This document shows positions 1 through 5,154 of a DNA stretch of 5,971 nucleotides, piece after piece. Source of the DNA: Desulfamplus sp. Lineage in GTDB: Bacteria > Desulfobacterota > Desulfobacteria > Desulfobacterales > Desulfobacteraceae. The notes under the pieces are model-generated. The model was not told the DNA's origin. It did not search any database and saw only the letters and a list, made by a program, of their open reading frames with translations. Made by a program: the position numbers and the translations under genes. The DNA is taken from the NCBI GenBank assembly GCA_015233755.1, contig JADFXA010000143.1, positions 1-5,971 on the forward strand, given 5' to 3'. Numbering within the stretch: position 1 is the first letter of the stretch; every line of letters begins with the position of its first letter.

Positions 1-113
1 TTCTGCTTGGAAAGGGTGCAGCACTTGGAACCGTGCTTGCTTTTATGATGAGTGTAATAGCGCTATCTTTACCTGAAATAGTTATTTTACGAAAAATCCT
101 GTGTGCCGTGTAA
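1..113 (+). CDS. 3' end of UPF0718/ArsP-like membrane permease, short C-terminus
   Basis: The frame starting at base 3 is open from the window edge to TAA at 111-113. It encodes a glycine-rich start (LLGKGAALGTVLAFMMS) and then IALSLPEIVILRK. From memory, the run 'G..LAFMM.V.ALSLPE..ILR' is the last conserved block of the COG0701/UPF0718 permease family (YraQ/ArsP-like), polytopic inner-membrane proteins often encoded beside ArsR-type repressors and small thioredoxins. Family members normally continue after 'ILRK' with roughly 20-35 more residues, including a last hydrophobic helix. Here only ILCAV remains before the stop. The last 32 bases overlap the end of the convergent thioredoxin gene, so the tail looks replaced by antisense thioredoxin sequence. 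The 5' part lies outside the window. The family call is fairly good; whether the protein still works is unknown. Confidence 0.65.
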   Translation, partial: LLGKGAALGTVLAFMMSVIALSLPEIVILRKILCAV

Positions 114-447
114 TCTCTTTTCCATCAGCATCAAAGAAAATTTGCGTTGGGATAGCACGAATACCAAATTTTTGAGCCTCTTCTTTGTGTTCCCACACAT
201 CAATAAATAAAATAGCAGCTTTTCCACTATATGCTTTTTCGAGTTTTTCAAGAATTGGAGCCATCATCTTGCATGGGATACATTTTTTAGCACCCAAATC
301 CACCATAGTAACCATACCTTTCACTGGAACTGCTGGCAGTGTTGTCATATTTTCCGCACTGTATGCTGTAAATGAAAAGGTCAAAAAAGCTGTTAGTATA
401 ATTATAAATAGAACTGATAAGGTTTTATATTGTGATATTATTTCCAT
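82..447 (-). CDS. Exported thioredoxin-fold protein with CIPC active site, short C-terminus
   Basis: This 121-residue protein starts with a positively charged residue and a hydrophobic stretch (about 10-28). It then has a plausible signal-peptidase site after Ala31 (TAYSA|EN), so the thioredoxin domain should lie in the periplasm, free or anchored. The core shows MVDLGAKKCIPCKMMAPIL with the redox cysteines at 56 and 59. The cis-proline is in RAIPTQ (Pro100), followed by the IFFDADGKE strand pair. Relatives I recall with this 'GMVTMVDLGA.KCIPC' core continue some 12-20 residues beyond 'HTGFF' to form the last helix. This one stops after VK, exactly where it meets the convergent permease gene. 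A GAGAGG ribosome-binding site sits 13 bases before the ATG. It lies 40 bp downstream of the small redox gene, probably in the same transcript. Likely role: periplasmic thiol-disulfide exchange, perhaps fed by a CcdA-type reductase not seen here. Confidence 0.8.
   Translation of the reverse strand: MEIISQYKTLSVLFIIILTAFLTFSFTAYSAENMTTLPAVPVKGMVTMVDLGAKKCIPCKMMAPILEKLEKAYSGKAAILFIDVWEHKEEAQKFGIRAIPTQIFFDADGKEITRHTGFFVK
85..101. other. Probable rearrangement junction shared by two truncated genes
   Basis: This short stretch reads LRKIL in the + strand permease frame (last three bases of the Leu codon onward) and GFFVK in the - strand thioredoxin frame. Both fit what each family normally has at that point. 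Beyond it each frame stops quickly: the permease after CAV, the thioredoxin at once. The simplest reading is an inversion, deletion or chimeric join at or beside a short shared sequence. A naturally evolved convergent overlap cannot be excluded. Confidence 0.4.
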
Positions 448-487
448 TTATATCTGTTTTCCTCTCATAATCATAATCTATTGATAA

Positions 488-721
488 TCAGGATTTAATC
501 CAGTTCAAAATTTCCTGTTTAGTTGGAATTTTTCCAACACACTTTACCTCACCATTTACTATAACTGCTGGAGTTCCAAAAACTCCGTAACCTGCAATCT
601 GCATAAGGTCAGAGACCTTTTCTACAGATGCTGCAATCTTTGCTTCACTTACAACTTGCATCACAAGTTCTTCAGTTTTTTTACATTTTGCGCAGCCTGG
701 ACCTAATACTTTAATCTCCAT
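488..721 (-). CDS. Small thioredoxin-like redox-active disulfide protein (MTH895/TM0996 type)
   Basis: This 77-residue cytoplasmic protein has no signal peptide. It is the minimal thioredoxin/glutaredoxin fold known as redox-active disulfide protein 2. It opens with the first strand MEIKVLGPGC, then the CAKC motif (Cys10, Cys13), a helix with charged residues, and the strand-loop GVFGTPAVIVNGEV holding the cis-proline (Pro51). It ends with a helix starting at PTKQEIL. Full length for the family is about 75-80 residues, so it is complete. The extra Cys61 is outside the usual motif. An AGGAG site seven bases before the ATG supports the start. It lies between an ArsR-family gene and an exported thioredoxin on the same strand. 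The family is repeatedly found beside ArsR and UPF0718 permease genes; its physiological partner is not established. The gene name is left blank for that reason. Confidence 0.85.
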   Translation of the reverse strand: MEIKVLGPGCAKCKKTEELVMQVVSEAKIAASVEKVSDLMQIAGYGVFGTPAVIVNGEVKCVGKIPTKQEILNWIKS

Positions 722-785
722 TCTTTCTCTCCTTTTTATCTTAAATTATGTTGCTTTATTTATGAGCATAAGCAGATTTACTGCA

Positions 786-829
786 ATTATGCCTAATTGG
801 CACTATTGAACAAATAACAAAACAATAGT
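786..829 (-). promoter_or_regulatory. Inverted repeat overlapping a possible internal promoter of the redox pair
   Basis: A perfect 7-bp inverted repeat, ACTATTG (802-808) and CAATAGT (823-829), has a 14-base spacer. Reading the - strand, the inner arm overlaps a weak -35 (TTGTTC, 813-808). A -10 (CATAAT, 791-786) follows 16 bases later. This would let the two redox genes be transcribed apart from the repressor. The hexamers are weak on the -35 side, so the promoter is tentative; the repeat itself is plain. Confidence 0.3.
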
Positions 830-846
830 TTGAATAATTAATTTAT

Positions 847-866
847 ATATCGCAATATGACGATAT
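847..866. promoter_or_regulatory. Inverted repeat ATATCG-N8-CGATAT, candidate operator
   Basis: A perfect 6-bp inverted repeat lies just past the arsR-family stop codon and upstream of the possible internal promoter of the redox pair. The spacer contains a further ATAT, giving three ATAT steps 8-9 bp apart. The size suits a dimeric winged-helix repressor such as ArsR or SmtB. It does not match the putative self-operator at 1262-1276, so a different regulator or chance is possible. It has no T-tract, which argues against a terminator. Confidence 0.3.
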
Positions 867-881
867 TATAAAGATAAAAAA

Positions 882-1226
882 TTATTTTCTGCAAATTAAT
901 GTTCTTTGAGCATTTGGTAGTTCCTTTATTAAATCTAATATTGCAGGCTCCTCATTAATCCAATGTTTAAGATTGCCAAGCAGGTTAGAAGCATAAGGGT
1001 TCTGTCGACCATCAGCCAACATGAAATTGACCCAAAGCCCATCTTTGTATGAAGTTACAAGGCCGGCATCTTCAAGGATTTTAAGATGCTTGCTTGCTGT
1101 TGACTGAGCTATTCCTAACATTGTATAAATTTCGCAAACGCACATTACTCTCTGTTCCAACATCTTTAATATTTTAATTCGTATAGGTTCTGATGCTGCT
1201 TTCATTACTTTTATCAACTCTTTCAT
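882..1226 (-). CDS. ArsR/SmtB-family winged-helix repressor with CVC metal/metalloid motif
   Basis: This 114-residue protein has the length and layout of ArsR/SmtB repressors. An N-terminal helix with SEPIRIKIL (12-20) is followed by VMCVCEIYTMLGIAQ and the recognition helix STASKHLKILEDAGLV (42-57). The beta-wing SYKDGLWVNFML and a C-terminal dimer helix come next. Cys29 and Cys31 (CVCE) sit where E. coli ArsR has the arsenite ligands of its ELCVCDLC motif. The third ligand position is Tyr34, not Cys, and another cysteine lies near the end (Cys112). The inducer could be a soft metal or metalloid, or a thiol-redox signal; the sequence does not decide. AGAGGT seven bases before the ATG supports the start. 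It heads the - strand block with the two redox genes and is divergent from the barrel operon. It probably represses itself through the site over its own transcription start. Confidence 0.88.
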   Translation of the reverse strand: MKELIKVMKAASEPIRIKILKMLEQRVMCVCEIYTMLGIAQSTASKHLKILEDAGLVTSYKDGLWVNFMLADGRQNPYASNLLGNLKHWINEEPAILDLIKELPNAQRTLICRK

Positions 1227-1261
1227 ATATTGTACCTCTTTTATTAATAACCAATATAATT

Positions 1262-1276
1262 CAAATCGTTTATTTG
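1262..1276 (-). promoter_or_regulatory. Candidate ArsR-type operator CAAAT-N5-ATTTG
   Basis: A 5-bp perfect inverted repeat (CAAAT and ATTTG, five-base spacer) sits inside a longer imperfect one, ATTC-AAAT against ATTTGGAAT, from 1259 to 1280. It covers the expected transcription start of the arsR-family gene, about seven bases past its -10. That is the usual place for self-repression by this family. Its left flank shares 11 bp, in inverted orientation, with the -10 region of the divergent gene. Confidence 0.45.
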
Positions 1277-1281
1277 GAATA

Positions 1282-1311
1282 TTAATAGGATTTTTATATA
1301 TTAAAAGTCAA
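1282..1311 (-). promoter_or_regulatory. Promoter of the arsR-family gene
   Basis: On the - strand a -35 box TTGACT (1311-1306) is followed after 18 bases by a -10 box TATTAA (1287-1282). Transcription would start near 1275 and leave a leader of about 50 bases. It is the best sigma-70-like promoter in the window. Confidence 0.6.
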
Positions 1312-1320
1312 GACAAAAAT

Positions 1321-1352
1321 CCAATATAAGCCAAATTAGAACCAAATATAAT
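1321..1352. repeat. Three CCAA motifs phased at 10-11 bp
   Basis: CCAATATAAG (1321), CCAAATTAGA (1331) and CCAAATATAA (1342) start 10 and 11 bp apart, so they face the same side of the helix. The array lies directly upstream of the arsR-family -35 box. A fourth CCAATATAA is at 1251. It may be a direct-repeat binding site or phased bending tracts. The region is very AT-rich, so chance is a real alternative. From here to about 1450 nothing else is recognisable: no coding frame and no hairpin. Confidence 0.35.
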
Positions 1353-1460
1353 CGAAGATAAAATTGAAAATAATTGTAGTAAAAAATAACCAAAATGAAA
1401 TAAAGCTGATTGTAAAATTATTGTTTGATTTATTTTACTCTTTGTTTTATCTGTATGGTA

Positions 1461-1482
1461 AAGTATGTTGTAAGTATGTCGT
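1461..1482 (+). promoter_or_regulatory. Tandem 11-bp direct repeats, likely activator site
   Basis: AAGTATGTTGT (1461-1471) is followed at once by AAGTATGTCGT (1472-1482), with 10 of 11 bases identical. A third GTATG lies at 1453-1457, so GTATG recurs at 10- and 11-bp steps. The pair ends six bases before the -10 box of the barrel operon and occupies the place of a -35. This geometry, 11-bp direct repeats against a -10, is that of sites for OmpR/PhoB-family response regulators. The bases do not match the classical Pho box, so the regulator cannot be named. Confidence 0.5.
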
Positions 1483-1488
1483 TTGAAT

Positions 1489-1494
1489 TATAAT
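1489..1494 (+). promoter_or_regulatory. -10 box (TATAAT) of the barrel operon, weak -35
   Basis: A consensus TATAAT lies about 30 bases upstream of the start codon. At 17-bp spacing the -35 position reads TGTTGT, a poor match, and TTGTAA (1468-1473) is only 15 bp away. A perfect -10 without a proper -35, preceded by direct repeats, suggests activator-dependent transcription. Confidence 0.5.
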
Positions 1495-1525
1495 GCATAT
1501 TTAGAAAAGGGAATATAAGAATGCT

Positions 1526-2845
1526 ATGAAACCATTAAAATATCTTATCTTCGCCTTTATCCTCTTTAATCTAATTTGGATTAATCCAGGTACACGTTTT
1601 GAGATAGAGCCTGCAAGACTCTATGCAGATGATTTATCTGGGTTGAAAATTAGTGGATATGGCACAATTAGTACCAGTTTTGACGACAGAGAGTTTATAT
1701 GTCCAGCCAGAGATATTGGGCAGAGTCCTGATAATAATAAAAGGTATTCAAAAGACTGGTCAACTCTTATGGATTCACGTTTTGGTTTGCAAGCCCATTA
1801 TCGTGCTAATCCTGACCTTGATTTTGTAGTTCAAGGCGTATTAAGAGATCAGGCTTATGTAACATTCAAGAACTCATTGGAGTCAGCCTATTTTGCATTT
1901 AGACCCAATTCATGGTTAGAACTTAGAGGTGGTAGAATCGGCTATGATGCTTTTTTAATGTCTGATACAAGAAATCTTGGATATGCTTACTCATGGGTGC
2001 GCCCACCAGTTGAATTTTACGGTTGGATTCCAATTTTTCATATAGACGGTGCTGATACAACATTTAGATTAAATGGAGAAGATAGCCAGTGGAGATTCCG
2101 CCTTCAGGCTGGTGAGCAAGGCTTAATGTTTCCAATAGATAAGGTTGATTTTGACTCTTCAACAAGAGGTCTTCATGCAATGACTATCAGCCGTCAGTCA
2201 GGCGATATACTTCTCAAAGCTGGATATTCTAAGTTCTCTTTTAAAAACGAGTTTGCCCTTTTCAGTAATCTTCATTCTGGAGAAGGTTATAGAGGCTTAG
2301 AGCAACTTATGGCTGATTCTACACTATCATCTGAAATTCTTGAAGAAGCTCGTTATCTTCGCGATAATCTTACTTTTAAAGATATAGATATTACCTACCT
2401 CACATTTGGTGCATCTTATGATGATGGAGATTGGATTCTCCAAGGTGAGATTGCCCAATCTACATCAAGTGCAGAGGTCTTCTCACACGGAAGGATGGCT
2501 TATGCTGCGTTAGGATATAGAATTGGAGATTTTACACCTTATTTTATGTTTAGTGCAATTAGGGCTGGAAATGATATTAGAAAACCTCTTGCTGATTGGT
2601 CTTCATTGGAAGAGAGCTGGTTGCAAAGCCAAAGTATAAGTATTATTAATACTACTCGAATGGATCAAGATACTCTATCTTTTGGTGTAAGGTGGGATTT
2701 TCATCTTCAGGCTGCTCTTAAATTTCAATTAGACGCTACAAAAATGCACTCTAATGGATATGGGTTGTATTTTTCTAAAGGTGAAACATCTTATGTAGAT
2801 AGTCGCATAACTCTTGGAACAATAAGCATGGAGGTTATGTTTTGA
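1526..2845 (+). CDS. Outer-membrane beta-barrel (porin-like) protein
   Basis: This 439-residue protein has a signal peptide (Lys2, Lys5, hydrophobic core about 6-21, possible cleavage after Ala34 in RLYA|DD). The mature chain alternates polar and hydrophobic residues. It begins with LKISGYGTISTSF and ends with the strand LGTISMEVMF, whose terminal Phe is the usual BAM recognition mark. Repeated aromatic-rich strands such as GDFTPYFMFSAI and SFGVRWDFHLQAALKFQLDA support a barrel. I do not recognise a named porin subfamily and assign no substrate. AGGGA lies 13 bases before this ATG. It is better spaced (8 bases) from an ATG at 1521, which opens only the two-codon frame ATG-CTA-TGA overlapping the real start. 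The stop overlaps the TTG start of the next gene, so the two are translationally coupled. Likely role: solute passage across the outer membrane together with its periplasmic partner. Confidence 0.8.
   Translation: MKPLKYLIFAFILFNLIWINPGTRFEIEPARLYADDLSGLKISGYGTISTSFDDREFICPARDIGQSPDNNKRYSKDWSTLMDSRFGLQAHYRANPDLDFVVQGVLRDQAYVTFKNSLESAYFAFRPNSWLELRGGRIGYDAFLMSDTRNLGYAYSWVRPPVEFYGWIPIFHIDGADTTFRLNGEDSQWRFRLQAGEQGLMFPIDKVDFDSSTRGLHAMTISRQSGDILLKAGYSKFSFKNEFALFSNLHSGEGYRGLEQLMADSTLSSEILEEARYLRDNLTFKDIDITYLTFGASYDDGDWILQGEIAQSTSSAEVFSHGRMAYAALGYRIGDFTPYFMFSAIRAGNDIRKPLADWSSLEESWLQSQSISIINTTRMDQDTLSFGVRWDFHLQAALKFQLDATKMHSNGYGLYFSKGETSYVDSRITLGTISMEVMF
2830..2835 (+). promoter_or_regulatory. Strong Shine-Dalgarno (GGAGGT) fixing a TTG start
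   Basis: GGAGGT lies inside the last codons of the barrel gene, six bases before TTG at 2842. No ATG in the frame lies nearby: the next in-frame ATG encodes residue 19, inside the signal peptide. The site therefore decides for the TTG start and the TTGA start/stop overlap. Confidence 0.75.
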
Positions 2846-3306
2846 AAAGATACATAGACTTTATCCATTTTATTATTTTGATTGTTTGCTGTTATATGTA
2901 TTTGACTCCATCTATTTGCTTGGCTGATAGTAAAGAGGATATTAAAGAGATTGCCGTTGTTGTAAATTCTAAGAACCCAATAGTTAGTCTAACATCCAAG
3001 CAAGTATCCGATATTTTTCTTAGCAGAAGAAGAACCTTTCCTTCAGGAGGGGCGGTTATGGTTTTAGAACAAGAGCGAGATGGAGCAATAAGGGAGAAGT
3101 TTTTCAATCTTCTGAACGGTATGAACCTTAAACGACTTAATGCTTACTGGACACGTCTTCAGTTCAGTGGTGAAATACAGCCTCCTCCTGTTATGAGTGA
3201 TAGCGTAGCAGTGAAGAATGCGGTTAAAGATAACATAAATGCTATTGGCTATCTACCCTCTCAATATGTTGATGAGTCTGTCCGTGTAGTACTTATATTA
3301 AAATGA
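2842..3306 (+). CDS. Small PstS-like periplasmic substrate-binding-domain protein
   Basis: This 154-residue protein begins at TTG. A signal peptide (Lys2-Arg3, hydrophobic core about 7-21, likely cleavage after Ala28 in CLA|DS) leaves about 126 mature residues. That is about half of a normal phosphate-binding PstS. The sequence IAVVVNSKNPIVSLTSKQ, then VSDIFLSRRRTFPSG, then AYWTRLQFSG and NAIGYLPSQYV, follows the order of the short proteins annotated as phosphate ABC transporter substrate-binding protein (PBP-like). In full PstS, 'IF.G....W..G' and 'IGY' are conserved landmarks. The classical phosphate-binding serine/threonine loop of PstS is not evident. No transporter genes share its strand; its only operon partner is the barrel gene it overlaps by four bases. 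It may deliver or sense a ligand entering through the barrel. Direct transport by an ABC system is unproven. The family call is good, the function open. Confidence 0.78.
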   Translation: MKRYIDFIHFIILIVCCYMYLTPSICLADSKEDIKEIAVVVNSKNPIVSLTSKQVSDIFLSRRRTFPSGGAVMVLEQERDGAIREKFFNLLNGMNLKRLNAYWTRLQFSGEIQPPPVMSDSVAVKNAVKDNINAIGYLPSQYVDESVRVVLILK

Positions 3307-3318
3307 GAATATGAGTTA

Positions 3319-3354
3319 TTCTGACACTCCTTAAAGAGAAGAGGAGTGTCAGAA
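3319..3354. terminator. 13-bp hairpin between convergent genes, likely bidirectional transcript end
   Basis: TTCTGACACTCCT (3319-3331) pairs perfectly with 3342-3354, and a further T-G wobble leaves an 8-base loop. It begins 12 bases after the stop of the PstS-like gene. Its far side faces the end of the TauE-like gene. Neither side has a true T-tract, so it is either a weak or factor-assisted terminator or a 3'-end stabiliser. A second GTCAGAAT (3358-3365) could pair with ATTCTGAC (3318-3325) instead. Confidence 0.6.
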
Positions 3355-3425
3355 ATTGTCAGAATTTAGATTAGAAAAACTGATAAGATGTTTGAGAGTA
3401 GTTTAATACTGTAGAAATCTCTATT

Positions 3426-4343
3426 TTATTTAATAAAATCAATAATATATTTTACAGCTATAAATACTACACAGAAGCACAAGATAAATTTTATCTTATG
3501 TGCAGGAACATATTTTTGACACCTTGCCCCAAGATACATTCCACAAAACCCACCAATTCCAAAAAGAACTCCAAGAAACCAGTCAGGTGCTACAGAAACT
3601 CCAGTATAAAAGTTGGATAGAATCTGGTAGGTGGCAACACCCGCAATTGAAGTCATAAATGTCCCCATAAGTGCAGCCCCAGCAACCGCATAGACAGGTA
3701 GATGAAAAAAAGCCACAAAAAATGGTGCAACAATAGCACCTCCACCGATTCCATAAATCCCACCAACAATCCCAACGATAAAGCATAATGTCATAACACC
3801 CGGCACTGAAAATGAAAATCGTTCTCCCCCAAAGCTAAATGAGACCTCTTTTAGCGAGAATCGTGTATCAGTAACAACAAAATTTTCAGGTACTGCTGCT
3901 TGCTTTGCCTTTTGATTAGATGGGATTTTCATTGTTTTTAAGGTATCTTTAAAGAGCCTTACACCCACGTACAGCAGAACAAGCCCTGCAAAGAATTTGA
4001 AATTTTTAGGGTCAGGTAGGTATTCGAGTCTAACCCATACACCTATAAAAACACCTGGCAGTGTGCCAATAACAACTGTCCATGCAAGTGGCCAGACCAT
4101 TCTTTTCTCTTTAATATACCTCCAGACTCCACTTGGTATAGCAACAATATTAAAGAGTTGATTTGTTCCACTAACTGATGGAGCAGTATAATTCAATACA
4201 CTCATTTGAAATGGCAGCAACATGAATGCACCAGATACCCCACCCATTGACGTAAAGAAAGATACGACAAAAGCAACTAATGGGGGAAAGAAGACCCAAG
4301 TTTTTACGCCAGAGACAGAAAATGTTACATACAGAAACTCCAT
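3426..4343 (-). CDS. TauE/SafE-family membrane carrier (COG0730)
   Basis: This 305-residue polytopic inner-membrane protein has two homologous halves. Each half begins with a glycine-rich re-entrant motif: SMGGVSGAFMLLPF (32-45) and IYGIGGGAIVAPFF (196-209). Asn61 (GTNQLFN) follows the first. These are hallmarks of TauE/SafE carriers, which are linked to export or movement of sulfite, sulfoacetate and other sulfur anions, although most members lack a tested substrate. A hydrophilic segment of about 45 residues (132-178) separates the halves and is longer than in the shortest members. GGAG lies nine bases before the ATG. It follows the tungstate ABC genes on the same strand after 125 bp, so it could be a distal operon member or have its own promoter. 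Given the neighbours, the cargo may be an oxyanion, but this is inference. The family call is firm. Confidence 0.88.
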   Translation of the reverse strand: MEFLYVTFSVSGVKTWVFFPPLVAFVVSFFTSMGGVSGAFMLLPFQMSVLNYTAPSVSGTNQLFNIVAIPSGVWRYIKEKRMVWPLAWTVVIGTLPGVFIGVWVRLEYLPDPKNFKFFAGLVLLYVGVRLFKDTLKTMKIPSNQKAKQAAVPENFVVTDTRFSLKEVSFSFGGERFSFSVPGVMTLCFIVGIVGGIYGIGGGAIVAPFFVAFFHLPVYAVAGAALMGTFMTSIAGVATYQILSNFYTGVSVAPDWFLGVLFGIGGFCGMYLGARCQKYVPAHKIKFILCFCVVFIAVKYIIDFIK

Positions 4344-4406
4344 AAATTCGTTCTCCTTTTAAGTCATAGATTATTAATATGCTATCAACCAATTTGAATT
4401 TTTAAC

Positions 4407-4440
4407 AGCCCTGAAATAGTAGAAGATTTATCTCTGGGCT
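4407..4440. repeat. Imperfect hairpin between tupC and the TauE-like gene
   Basis: AGCCC (4407-4411) pairs with GGGCT (4436-4440). Inside, AAAT (4414-4417) pairs with ATTT (4426-4429) around an 8-base loop, separated by an uneven internal loop. Read on the - strand it lies after tupC and in the leader of the carrier gene. There is no T-tract after it, so a simple terminator is not supported. It may be a processing or attenuation element. It lacks enough structure to call a molybdenum/tungsten cofactor riboswitch. Confidence 0.3.
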
Positions 4441-4468
4441 ATAAAATTATGATAAAATATTTTCAAAA

Positions 4469-5140
4469 TTAGAATTGCTGTATCCCATCAAGAAGATGAA
4501 TATGGGTATCGCATATAACATCAAGCCAATTTTTATCATGGCTTGCAACCACAATGGTTGTTCCCCAATCTTTTCTTGCCTTTAATGCAGCATCTCTTAT
4601 TTTTTCAGAGCTGTCAGCATCAACGCTTGCAGTTGGTTCATCTAATAAAAGCACCTCTGGCTTTAATGCAAGCCTTGCTGCCATTGCCACTCTTTGAGCC
4701 TCTCCTCCTGATAATTCATTCCATTTTCTATGTGCAAAGATTGTAAAATCAAGCCCTACATAACTCATAGCAACTCTTACTTTCATCTTAATCTGTTTTT
4801 CGCTGTTGCCTAAAAAACCATGCTTTCTCCTTAGAACTAAACCATAGCTGATATTATCATATACAGTTCTTTTAAGTAGATATGGTTCTTGTGTTAGCAA
4901 GGTAATGCTGAATCTTACATCTTTTGAAAATGGATATTGAGGTTTTCCATTAAATAAAATATGGCCTTTTGTTGGTTTCATCGAAAATGCAAGAAGTTTT
5001 AAGAGTGTACTTTTGCCACTTCCATTTGGACCAATAAGACCTGTAATTGTTCCTCTTAGAATGTTAAGAGATTTAATATCAAGAACTTTGATTTTATTGT
5101 AAATCTGTTCAATATTTTTAAGTTCAAATATACTATTCAT
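4469..5140 (-). CDS. tupC: Tungstate-type ABC transporter ATPase (TupC)
   Basis: This 223-residue protein is a single ABC domain with every catalytic motif in place. They are Walker A GPNGSGKST (37-45), Q-loop Gln84, signature LSGGE (143-147), Walker B VLLLDEP (163-169), D-loop SVD (172-174) and switch His201. No extra C-terminal regulatory domain is present, unlike many ModC and WtpC proteins. It would power oxyanion import from the cytoplasmic face of the membrane. The tungstate assignment rests mainly on the permease next door and the gene order tupB-tupC. The ATG lies only 14 bases after the tupB stop. The spacer (ATCTTAAAAAAATT) has no Shine-Dalgarno, so translation probably depends on ribosomes finishing tupB. 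Molybdate or another oxyanion as substrate remains possible. Confidence 0.8.
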   Translation of the reverse strand: MNSIFELKNIEQIYNKIKVLDIKSLNILRGTITGLIGPNGSGKSTLLKLLAFSMKPTKGHILFNGKPQYPFSKDVRFSITLLTQEPYLLKRTVYDNISYGLVLRRKHGFLGNSEKQIKMKVRVAMSYVGLDFTIFAHRKWNELSGGEAQRVAMAARLALKPEVLLLDEPTASVDADSSEKIRDAALKARKDWGTTIVVASHDKNWLDVICDTHIHLLDGIQQF

Positions 5141-5154
5141 AATTTTTTTAAGAT

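Noticed and set aside
185..484. Open frame on the + strand opposite the exported thioredoxin
   Set aside because: It is antisense to a clear thioredoxin, has no family features, and its hydrophobic end mirrors the signal-peptide codons.
1455..1493. Short + strand frame starting ATG-GTA-AAG and ending TAA
   Set aside because: It is 12 codons, has no ribosome-binding site, and lies upstream of the predicted transcription start, inside the direct repeats.
2892..3107. Open frame on the - strand inside the PstS-like gene
   Set aside because: It is a shadow of a well-supported gene with signal peptide and ribosome-binding site; there is no recognisable protein.
3423..3439. Palindrome ATTTTATT-T-AATAAAAT over the end of the TauE-like gene
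   Set aside because: Its one-base centre gives no hairpin loop, it is all A/T in an AT-rich region, and it covers a stop codon; chance is sufficient.
4407..4440. Possible molybdenum/tungsten cofactor riboswitch
   Set aside because: It is too short, with a 5-bp outer stem and none of the multi-helix core of that class; kept only as a hairpin.
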